Assembly: GCA_945956975.1 (NCBI GenBank)
Contig: CAMFKC010000217.1
Span: 1-5,359, forward strand
Reading direction: 5' to 3'
Source of the DNA: an uncultured Methylocystaceae bacterium
Lineage (GTDB): Bacteria; Pseudomonadota; Alphaproteobacteria; Rhizobiales; Beijerinckiaceae
Length of the DNA stretch: 5,359 bases
Part shown: one piece after another, positions 1 through 5,143 of the stretch
Layout: every line of letters starts with the position of its first letter
How positions within the stretch are numbered: position 1 is the stretch's first letter
Program-made: the position numbers and the translations under genes
Notes under the pieces: generated by a model
Seen by the model: only the letters and a program-made list of their open reading frames with translations
Told to the model about the DNA's origin: nothing
Database searches by the model: none

Positions 1-1
1 G

Positions 2-130
2 CTCGCGCGCTTTCATGCGCGCGACGATGGTTCGGCTGCAGCCGCGCTTGCGATCCTGCGCGACGCATTCCGCATTTCAGATGCGCCGCCCGCGCTCACG
101 CCGGTCGTGGTCGAGCCCGCGCTTCCCTAG
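2..130 (+). CDS. C-terminal end of a probable thymidine/pyrimidine-nucleoside phosphorylase (5' end outside window)
   Basis: This is an open frame entering from the left edge and ending at TAG 128-130; 42 residues are visible. They include FHARDD, a helix rich in Ala and Leu, then AFRISDAPP and a closing VVVEPALP. This fits the C-terminal domain of thymidine/pyrimidine-nucleoside phosphorylases (DeoA/Pdp family), which typically carries an I-H-A-[RN]-D strand, an Ala-rich helix, then A-F-x-I-x-D and a Pro-rich tail. Such enzymes split pyrimidine nucleosides with phosphate into base and (deoxy)ribose-1-phosphate in the cytosol. The catalytic N-terminal domains lie outside the window, so the substrate cannot be told; the related AMP phosphorylase-like branch is possible. 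Only 12 bases separate its stop from the next promoter match, and no terminator is visible. Other rival frames over this stretch have less protein-like composition. The assignment rests on a short tail and is moderate. Confidence 0.55.
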   Translation, partial: LARFHARDDGSAAAALAILRDAFRISDAPPALTPVVVEPALP

Positions 131-141
131 AAAAACAGGCG

Positions 142-166
142 GGAACGGACCCGCAGACCTGACGTT
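142..166 (+). promoter_or_regulatory. Candidate EcfG (general stress response sigma factor) promoter, GGAAC-N16-CGTT
   Basis: GGAAC at 142-146 and CGTT at 163-166 are separated by exactly 16 bases. Both boxes are full matches to the known alphaproteobacterial EcfG consensus (GGAAC, 16-17 bases, CGTT). Transcription would start roughly at 171-176, giving a leader of about 20 bases before the AGGAGG-matched ATC codon, or about 43 before the first ATG. Manganese catalases and DUF892 proteins are typical members of general-stress regulons in this bacterial group, so the location is right. A short hairpin (GCGGG 139-143 with CCCGC 150-154) overlaps the -35 box; it has no T-run and is not a convincing terminator. 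Confidence 0.65.
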
Positions 167-181
167 GCACGTGCTCTCAGC

Positions 182-187
182 AGGAGG
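182..187 (+). promoter_or_regulatory. Perfect Shine-Dalgarno AGGAGG, placed for an ATC start at 193
   Basis: AGGAGG is the full anti-16S complement. It sits 5 bases before the ATC codon at 193-195 but 29 bases before the ATG at 217. The in-frame codons from 193 read I-Y-H-H-V-K-K-L before M-Y-T-V-R-V. Recalled manganese catalases of this group begin M-[FY]-[YH]-H-V-K-K-L-M-Y-T-V-R-V, so ATC lies where the family has its initiating Met. No ATG, GTG or TTG lies in this frame between the upstream stop (160-162) and 217. This site therefore decides the start of the next gene. Confidence 0.7.
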
Positions 188-216
188 CGCGCATCTATCA
201 CCACGTCAAGAAACTC

Positions 217-1449
217 ATGTACACGGTTCGCGTCGATGAGCCCGACCCGAAGTTCGGCAACATGCTGCTCGAACAGTTCGGCGGCGCCAACGGCGAGCTG
301 GCGGCAGCGATGCAATATTCGATTCAGGGCATCAACTGCGACGACGCAGCGCGCAAGGATCTGCTGATGGATATCGGCACCGAGGAGTTGAGCCATCTCG
401 AGATCATCGGCACGCTTGCGCGCATGCATCTTCGTCCGTTGAAGTCGGTGCGCGAGGAGGCTGAGGCGGATCCGCTGATCGCGATCGCGGGCGGCGGCGG
501 CGTCAATCTGTTCAACTCGCAGGGCAACGCCTGGACGGCGGACTATCTCAAGATTACCGGCGAGCTCGACGTCGACCTGCGCAGCAATATTGCGGCCGAG
601 GCGCGCGCCAAGATCGTCTACGAACGTCTCATCAACTTCTGCCGCGATCCCGGAACGAAGGATGCGCTGCAATTCCTGATGACGCGCGAGATCACGCACA
701 TGAAGGCCTTCACCGCTGCGCTGGAGAGCATGGGCCGCCCACCGTTCATGATCGGCCAGATCGCGCCGACGCCGGAGCTGGTGAACCAGTACTTCAATGA
801 TTCGACCGGCGAGGGCGAACATGGCGAGGTCGATTCGCGCGGACCGTGGAACGAGGGCGGCGACTGGCGTTTCGTGGTCTCGCCCATGGCGCCCGATCAG
901 TCGGACGCCGGCGACGCGTTGCACGAAGCCAGCGGCGCGATCGAGAATTCCGGCTTGCAGGAGATCCTCTCCGATCAGCTGCGCGACCTGCTGCATGCCG
1001 AGAAGCAGATCACCAAGGCCCTGCCAAAGCTGATCAAGGCCGCGCGCTCGCTGCAATTGAAAGATGCGATGACGCAGCATCTGGCGGAGACTGAGGCGCA
1101 GGTCGAGCGCCTGACCGAGTGCCTGCAGATCATCGGCGGTCCCGCGCGCGCCAAGCCGTGCAAGGGCATGGCCGGCCTGATTGAGGAGGGCGACGAGACG
1201 GTGCAGGACAGCAAGGGGAAGGACGACGCGCCGGCCGACATCGCGCTGATCGGCGCCGCAGTGCGCGTCGAGCATTACGAGATCGCCGCATACACAAGCG
1301 CGCGAAATCTTGCGCTTCAGCTGCGCCTGCGCGACGTCGCCGACCTGCTCACGCTATCACTCGGCGAGGAACAGAATGCGGCGCAAATGCTCGATCAGGT
1401 TTGCCAGCCGCTGATGTCGCTATCGCGCCGTGCCGAGCCTGTGGTCTAG
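217..1449 (+). CDS. Manganese catalase fused to a C-terminal DUF892 (YciE/YciF-type ferritin-like) domain
   Basis: This protein should convert hydrogen peroxide to water and oxygen at a dinuclear manganese site in the cytosol. Counted from the ATG at 217 (410 aa), residues 1-222 are a manganese catalase with all six expected metal ligands: Glu27 (ANGEL), Glu57 and His60 (GTEELSH), Glu128 (NIAAEAR), Glu158 and His161 (TREITH). It ends in the family's NDSTGEGE and GPWNEGGDW motifs. After a linker (about 223-243), residues 244-398 are a DUF892 domain with its metal-type helices: LLHAEKQ (Glu262), ETEAQVERL (Glu291/293), VEHYEIAAY (Glu352, His353) and SLGEEQNAAQ (Glu384/385). The role of DUF892 is poorly known; ferritin-like metal binding under stress is likely. 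The mature N-terminus probably begins eight codons earlier at ATC 193. It is preceded by an EcfG-type promoter, and its stop overlaps the convergent peptidase gene. The family call is firm; the function of the fusion is inference. Confidence 0.93.
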   Translation: MYTVRVDEPDPKFGNMLLEQFGGANGELAAAMQYSIQGINCDDAARKDLLMDIGTEELSHLEIIGTLARMHLRPLKSVREEAEADPLIAIAGGGGVNLFNSQGNAWTADYLKITGELDVDLRSNIAAEARAKIVYERLINFCRDPGTKDALQFLMTREITHMKAFTAALESMGRPPFMIGQIAPTPELVNQYFNDSTGEGEHGEVDSRGPWNEGGDWRFVVSPMAPDQSDAGDALHEASGAIENSGLQEILSDQLRDLLHAEKQITKALPKLIKAARSLQLKDAMTQHLAETEAQVERLTECLQIIGGPARAKPCKGMAGLIEEGDETVQDSKGKDDAPADIALIGAAVRVEHYEIAAYTSARNLALQLRLRDVADLLTLSLGEEQNAAQMLDQVCQPLMSLSRRAEPVV

Positions 1450-2297
1450 CGCAGGCGCTTGATCGCAGTGATGGCGCCGAAGGAGTTGCGCGCAATTCGT
1501 TCGCGCGCCTCCCGCAGCGGCTCGCTAGCAACCAGCATGTGATGCCCGTTGGCATGCAATAAAGTGTCGGCGTCGCGCATGACGCCGACATGCCCTTTCC
1601 AGAACACGAGATCGCCGCGCCGGAGATGCGCGAGAGCGTCTGTGATCTCGACAGGCTTGCCCAGAGCCTTTGCCTGCATGTCCGTGTCGCGCGGTGCGGA
1701 GACGCCGCAGGCCGTGAGCGAAGCTTGCACGAGGCCGGAGCAATCGACGCCTGCCGGCGTCTTGCCGCCCCAAAGATAAGGTGCGCCAATAAAGGATTCC
1801 GCGACTTCGACGAAATCCAGAGCCTTCGTTTCCACCGGCGCGAGATGCCGCGTAAAGACGAACCCATTTCGCGCCAGGCGGGCGAAATCACCCGAGGTTT
1901 CCGTAACGGCGATCTCCGCGCCGAACGGCAGCGTCTCCACCACCGGCGTCTTCATGTTGGCTGCGGGATAGACGAAGGTCGCGCGGCTCGTAACTTTGTG
2001 GGTCGTGGCGAGGGGTTCGCGGGAAAGCGCGAGCTCGGAGCAATAACCGACATAGGAATCGCGAGCGAGCTGAACCCAGGCCCAGCCTTCCTCCTGCTCG
2101 TAAACGGTGACGATTTCGCCTGCCAGCGCCTGCGTATCGAGGCCAGACTCCGGCGAAGGCGCGCCCTTCAGGTCGACGACCGGCGCGATCACCTGCATCC
2201 GTTCGCCATCAACGTAGCGCGTGGCCTCGACCTGTCCGCGCAGATGTGCGGCGGCGAGATCGGGGCGGGCCGGCGTCAGTCGCTTGTCGAAATTCAC
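1446..2297 (-). CDS. NlpC/P60 (C40) family cysteine peptidase with N-terminal SH3-like domains
   Basis: This 283-residue protein is likely a gamma-D-glutamyl-diamino-acid endopeptidase cleaving peptidoglycan stem peptides. Residues about 30-95 (GEIVTVYEQEEGWAWVQL, YVGY) and about 98-152 look like two bacterial SH3-type domains. Residues about 160-283 are the catalytic NlpC/P60 domain: Cys186 in GVDCSGLVQ, His236 in KGHVGVM, and His248 in LLHANGHH as the third triad residue, the same 12-residue spacing after the catalytic His as in E. coli Spr. No signal peptide or membrane segment is visible, so it may act in the cytosol on recycled wall peptides, or leave by another route. The start is GTG; its first four bases (GTGA) overlap the stop of the marR-type gene, indicating translational coupling. 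An AAGGGA about 8 bases upstream can serve as ribosome binding site. It is the last gene of a minus-strand operon and meets the catalase gene tail to tail. Confidence 0.9.
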   Translation of the reverse strand: MNFDKRLTPARPDLAAAHLRGQVEATRYVDGERMQVIAPVVDLKGAPSPESGLDTQALAGEIVTVYEQEEGWAWVQLARDSYVGYCSELALSREPLATTHKVTSRATFVYPAANMKTPVVETLPFGAEIAVTETSGDFARLARNGFVFTRHLAPVETKALDFVEVAESFIGAPYLWGGKTPAGVDCSGLVQASLTACGVSAPRDTDMQAKALGKPVEITDALAHLRRGDLVFWKGHVGVMRDADTLLHANGHHMLVASEPLREARERIARNSFGAITAIKRLR

Positions 2298-2656
2298 GAG
2301 GCCAATCCCTTCGCCTTCTCCACCACGAGATCCCCGATCTGTTCCACGAACAGCGCGCCCTTGACGGTGCGCTGCACGATCACGTTGCGGCGGTCCGCCT
2401 CGTCGCGCCGCCGCGTGACGAGTTCGAGCGCGCCGAGCGAATCGAGCGCGCGGGTCACCACCGGCTTCGTCACGCCAAGACGTGCGGCAATCCCGCGCAC
2501 CGTATGCGGCGGCTTCTCCAGATAGATGGTGAGCAGGATCGACAATTGCCGGAAGGTGAAATCCGGATGATTCTGCGGGCCCTTCTCGCGCACCACGTCG
2601 AGCGCGACATCGGCCAGAAGGCGCAGCGCCTGCTGCGGAGAAAGGACGATGGACAT
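2294..2656 (-). CDS. MarR-type winged-helix transcriptional regulator (short form)
   Basis: The 120-residue product has a MarR-like winged helix-turn-helix. An N-terminal helix (about 5-25) leads into FTFRQLSILLTIY (33-45). The helix-turn-helix follows at about 52-75 (VRGIAARLGVTKPVVTRALD), with the wing signature RRRDEADRRNV at 82-92. One further helix (about 98-115) remains. At 120 residues it is shorter than usual MarR proteins (about 140-160), so part of the C-terminal dimer helix may be reduced. No Cys is present, so a thiol-based oxidant switch of the OhrR kind is not possible; the ligand is unknown. It has a strong GGAGGAG ribosome binding site. It lies 51 bases after the M17 aminopeptidase gene and overlaps the C40 peptidase gene by 4 bases. 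Control of its own operon is an inference from position only. Confidence 0.85.
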   Translation of the reverse strand: MSIVLSPQQALRLLADVALDVVREKGPQNHPDFTFRQLSILLTIYLEKPPHTVRGIAARLGVTKPVVTRALDSLGALELVTRRRDEADRRNVIVQRTVKGALFVEQIGDLVVEKAKGLAS

Positions 2657-2663
2657 GATCGTG

Positions 2664-2670
2664 CTCCTCC
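2664..2670 (-). promoter_or_regulatory. Ribosome binding site GGAGGAG of the MarR-type gene
   Basis: On the minus strand GGAGGAG sits 7 bases before the ATG at 2656-2654. This is near-optimal and stronger than the sites of the operon's other two genes, which supports this start and suggests the regulator is translated well in its own right. Confidence 0.7.
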
Positions 2671-2675
2671 GCTCA

Positions 2676-2698
2676 TTATTTCGCAGGCGTATTAAATT
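2676..2698 (-). promoter_or_regulatory. AT-rich patch between the aminopeptidase and marR-type genes, possible internal promoter or operator
   Basis: The 51-base gap between the two genes holds an AT-rich core. On the minus strand it reads ATTTAAT, then ACGCCTGCGA, then AATAAT, inside very GC-rich DNA. The last element resembles a -10 box, and the two AT blocks form an imperfect inverted repeat of the kind MarR dimers bind. No good -35 box accompanies it. The evidence is weak. Confidence 0.2.
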
Positions 2699-2707
2699 CC
2701 CGTTCCT

Positions 2708-4093
2708 CTATTTTTTCGCGACCCGGCGCTCGACCAGATCGAAGATGAGCCGCGCCGCCTGGATCTCGCCGCCTTCCGGCCGTCCGGGCTTTGCGGAGGC
2801 AGACCAGTTGTACACGTCGAAATGCGCCCAGGCGGCTGTCTTGCGCACGAAGCGCTTGAGAAACAGCGCCGCGGTGATCGCGCCGGCGAAGCCGCCGCCC
2901 GGCGCATTGTTGAGGTCGGCCGTCTTGCTGTCGAGCATCGTGTTGTAAGGCGGCCAGAGCGGCAGGCGCCAGACGGGATCGGCGGCTGCTTCGCCCGACG
3001 CGGCAATGTCGGCTGCCAGCCTCTCGTCGTTCGTGAAATAGGCCGGCAGGTCAGGCCCCAGCGCGACGCGCGCCGCGCCGGTCAGCGTTGCGAAATCGAC
3101 CAGAAGGTCGGGCTCGTCCTCGTCCGCCAGCGCCAGGGCGTCGGCGAGGATGAGGCGGCCTTCTGCATCGGTATTGCCGATCTCGACCGTCAGGCCGGCG
3201 CGGCTCGGATAGATGTCGCCCGGCCGGAAGCTCTGCGCCGAGATGGAATTCTCAACGATGGGAATCAGCACGCGCAGCCGCACCGGCAGGTTCGCGCGCA
3301 TGATCATGGATGCGGCGGCCAGCGCCGTGGCCGCCCCGCCCATATCCTTCTTCATCAGCAGCATCGAGGCGCCGGGCTTGATGTCGAGGCCGCCGGTATC
3401 GAAACAGACGCCCTTGCCGACCAGCGTGATCTTGGGCCCGCCCTTGCGCGGCCCCCAGGATATGTCGACCAGCCGCGGCTCTTCGGCGGCGCCTTTGCCG
3501 ACGGCGTGGATGAGCGGGAAGCCGCTCTGCAAGTCCGCCCCTCGGACGACCTTCGCGCGCGCCTTGAATGTCCTTGCGAGCGCAAGGGCCGCCTGCTCCA
3601 GCGCGTCCGGCCCCATGTCATTGGCCGGCGTGTTGATCAGGTCGCGGCCGAGCGCGACGGCTTGCGCGATCGATTCCAAGCGCTCGCGTCGTGCGCCGCG
3701 CGGCGCCTCGAGCACCACGTCCTGCGCCTTGGGCTTGCGGTAGCGCGTGAACCTGTAGGCCGAAAGCAGGAAGGCGAGTTCCGCGGTGTCGGGCGCGTCC
3801 GCGTCTTGCGCGATCCTGTAGCGGCCAGGCGGCAGCACGGTCGCAAGCTTGCCGAACGCCATGGGGTCGATGCGCTCGGCGCCCGGGTCCGCCAGCCCGA
3901 ACAGAACGAGCCCCGCGCCGCCCTTGGCGGTTGGCGTAACCAGATGCGCGCCGGCCGCCCCGTCGAAACCGATCGCCGTCGCATAGGCGCGCGCTTCCGC
4001 GGGCAGTTGGTCCAGCGTGGCGCGCAAACGCGAGCGGCTGGTGAGAACGATCGGGATCGAACTGCGCGTGGGGTCGCCGAGAACGAGAGGCAT
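2708..4093 (-). CDS. M17 family leucyl (cytosol) aminopeptidase
   Basis: This 461-residue enzyme removes N-terminal residues from peptides using two metal ions, in the cytosol. The variable N-terminal domain spans about 1-140. The catalytic domain follows, with the M17 signature NTDAEGRL at 307-314. The expected metal and catalytic residues are all present: Lys227 (VGKG), Asp232 (FDTGG), Lys239 (DIKP), Asp250 (KKDMGGAA), Asp309, Glu311 and Arg313. The C-terminal portion keeps DLLVDFATLTGAA, the NNAPGGGFAGAITAALFL stretch and WAHFDVYNW. It is slightly shorter than E. coli PepA (503 aa), the difference lying in the N-terminal domain. The ATG at 4093 has a GGAG 5 bases upstream. It leads a minus-strand operon with a MarR-type regulator and a C40 peptidase, which suggests joint handling of wall-derived or other small peptides. 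Its exact substrate preference cannot be read from sequence. It is divergent from tadD. Confidence 0.93.
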   Translation of the reverse strand: MPLVLGDPTRSSIPIVLTSRSRLRATLDQLPAEARAYATAIGFDGAAGAHLVTPTAKGGAGLVLFGLADPGAERIDPMAFGKLATVLPPGRYRIAQDADAPDTAELAFLLSAYRFTRYRKPKAQDVVLEAPRGARRERLESIAQAVALGRDLINTPANDMGPDALEQAALALARTFKARAKVVRGADLQSGFPLIHAVGKGAAEEPRLVDISWGPRKGGPKITLVGKGVCFDTGGLDIKPGASMLLMKKDMGGAATALAAASMIMRANLPVRLRVLIPIVENSISAQSFRPGDIYPSRAGLTVEIGNTDAEGRLILADALALADEDEPDLLVDFATLTGAARVALGPDLPAYFTNDERLAADIAASGEAAADPVWRLPLWPPYNTMLDSKTADLNNAPGGGFAGAITAALFLKRFVRKTAAWAHFDVYNWSASAKPGRPEGGEIQAARLIFDLVERRVAKK

Positions 4094-4180
4094 GAGCGCT
4101 CCGGTTGGGTCGTTAACACTCGATTAGGGTTAACGCTTTATTGCTCGCAGCACCGTTCCTGCAAGCCCGGATCGATACAC
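4094..4180. promoter_or_regulatory. Divergent control region between the aminopeptidase operon and tadD
   Basis: These 87 bases separate two divergent genes and must hold at least part of both promoters. For the minus strand, a weak sigma-70-like pair is seen: TTGCAG (4164-4159) and AATAAA (4142-4137) with a 16-base spacer, 3 of 6 and 4 of 6 consensus matches. The inverted repeat at 4111-4135 would then lie at the start of transcription, a normal place for a repressor site. For the plus strand no convincing -35/-10 pair is seen. TTAA-N7-TTAG at 4113-4127 is one mismatch from the CtrA consensus TTAA-N7-TTAA. The tadD start has only a poor ribosome binding site. Confidence 0.5.
4111..4135. repeat. 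Perfect 7-bp inverted repeat CGTTAAC-N11-GTTAACG, candidate operator
   Basis: CGTTAAC at 4111-4117 and GTTAACG at 4129-4135 are exact reverse complements around an 11-base spacer. Each arm holds a GTTAAC hexamer, itself a palindrome, with centres 18 bases apart (nearly two helix turns). It is AT-rich against its surroundings and lies between two divergent starts. A dimeric regulator, either the MarR-type protein of the adjoining operon or a cell-cycle regulator, could bind it. With no T-run it is not a terminator. Confidence 0.55.
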
Positions 4181-5035
4181 GTGCCCGCATTTTCAGTCCG
4201 CAATCGCGCCCGTCCGCTCCGCGTCATATCGATCGTCGCCTTCGGAATCGCCCTGGGTTTGGGGATAGGGGGGTGCAACCGCCCCTCCATGGGGGACGTG
4301 ACGGGCTCGATCGGCGGCAGCGATGCCTTGCCGTCCTCCGAAGCGGCCCTGCGGCAATACGCGGAAGAATGGGGCCGTCGCTACGACGCCAACCAGACCG
4401 ACAAGCGCATCGGCATGAATTACGCGCGTGCCTTGCGCGCCTTGTCGCAGCATACGCAGGCCGTCGCGGTGCTGCGTGGTCTGGCGATCACCAATTCGCG
4501 CGACATGGAAGTGCTCGGCGCCTACGGCAAGGCGCTCGCCGACGACGGCAAGCTTCAGGAAGCTGCGAAGGTGCTTGCGAATGCGCATACGCCGGAGCGC
4601 CCGAACTGGTCGATCCTTTCGGCGCAGGGTTCCGTCGCCGATCAGATGGGCGATCACGAGCGCGCCCGCGAGTTCTATAATTCCGCGCTCAAGATGCGGC
4701 CGAACGATCCCGCGGTGCTCTCCAATCTCGGCCTGTCATACGCGCTCTCGCGCAATCTGCCCCAGGCCGAGTCCACATTGCGCGAGGCGATCGCGCAACC
4801 CGGCGCCGACATGCGCGTCCGGCAGAACCTCGCGCTCGTCCTGGCGCTGCAGGGCAAGTTCGCCGAAGCCGAGGACATTTCCCGCCGCGACCTCTCCCAG
4901 GCCGACGCGGCCTCCAACGTAGCGGAGATCAAGCGGATGATCTCGCAATCGAACACCTGGAGCGCTATTCGCCAGGTCGACCGCAAGACCGGTGCGAAAG
5001 CCAGGGCCGCAGCGCCAGCGCCAGACAAGGGCTGA
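4181..5035 (+). CDS. tadD: TadD, TPR-repeat lipoprotein of the Tad/Flp pilus system
   Basis: TadD proteins are outer-membrane-linked lipoproteins thought to help the Tad secretin assemble, so that Flp pili can be made for surface adhesion. From the GTG at 4181 the product has 284 residues. It begins with a basic start (RNRARPLR), a hydrophobic segment (about 15-29) and a lipobox IGGC with Cys32 as the lipidated residue. The post-Cys motif MGDVTGSIGG is typical of rhizobial TadD. TPR-type helical repeats run from about 75 to 232, including YGKALADDGKLQEAAKVL, GDHERAREFYNSALKMRP and LSNLGLSYALSRNLPQAE. GTG 4181 is the only usual start codon that keeps the signal peptide; the next in-frame ATG (Met37) lies after the lipobox. 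Its ribosome binding site is poor (GGA 9 bases upstream), so expression may be low or the start different. It converges on tadC. Confidence 0.9.
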   Translation: MPAFSVRNRARPLRVISIVAFGIALGLGIGGCNRPSMGDVTGSIGGSDALPSSEAALRQYAEEWGRRYDANQTDKRIGMNYARALRALSQHTQAVAVLRGLAITNSRDMEVLGAYGKALADDGKLQEAAKVLANAHTPERPNWSILSAQGSVADQMGDHERAREFYNSALKMRPNDPAVLSNLGLSYALSRNLPQAESTLREAIAQPGADMRVRQNLALVLALQGKFAEAEDISRRDLSQADAASNVAEIKRMISQSNTWSAIRQVDRKTGAKARAAAPAPDKG

Positions 5036-5079
5036 CCCTGGCTCGCCGCGTCGCGACGGCGTCAGACGATCGGTGGACA

Positions 5080-5113
5080 AAAAATGCGCGCCCCCCAGGG
5101 GACGCGCATTTTT
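5080..5113. terminator. Bidirectional Rho-independent terminator between tadD and tadC
   Basis: AAAAATGCGCG (5080-5090) and CGCGCATTTTT (5103-5113) are perfect 11-base reverse complements. The loop is C-rich then G-rich and can pair further (CCC with GGG), giving a GC-rich stem flanked by A and T runs on both sides. It therefore reads as an intrinsic terminator on both strands: 45 bases after the tadD stop and 31 bases after the tadC stop. It serves both convergent genes. The rest of 5036-5143 shows no gene. Confidence 0.9.
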
Positions 5114-5143
5114 GCTTCTGGGCGTTTGCGTGCGCCGCCGGCC

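Noticed and set aside
139..154. Small hairpin GCGGG-N6-CCCGC after the phosphorylase gene as a terminator
   Set aside because: The stem is only 5 bp and has no T-run after it; it overlaps the -35 box of the promoter match and could be chance in GC-rich DNA.
15..239. Small plus-strand frame of 74 codons at the left edge
   Set aside because: Its composition is Arg/Ser/Pro-rich. A competing frame across 2-130 reads as a phosphorylase C-terminus, and this one would overlap the catalase start.
127..1275. Long minus-strand open frame (382 codons) opposite the catalase gene
   Set aside because: It is rich in Arg, Ala and Leu without recognisable motifs, and lies wholly opposite a gene with all catalytic residues. 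Open antisense frames are expected from strong third-position GC bias.
1590..2695. Plus-strand open frames opposite the C40 and MarR-type genes
   Set aside because: They have no family motifs and are mirror frames of minus-strand genes with clear catalytic and DNA-binding motifs and coupled starts.
4111..4157. Possible EcfG promoter on the minus strand for the aminopeptidase operon (GGAAC and CGTT both present)
   Set aside because: The two boxes are 19 bases apart, outside the 16-17 accepted for this sigma factor.
2822..4180. Stop-free plus-strand frame opposite the aminopeptidase gene that runs into tadD, suggesting a larger fused protein
   Set aside because: The upstream part is low-complexity Arg-rich antisense of a well-conserved M17 gene, and TadD has a complete signal peptide and lipobox from GTG 4181. 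The continuity is a GC-bias artefact.
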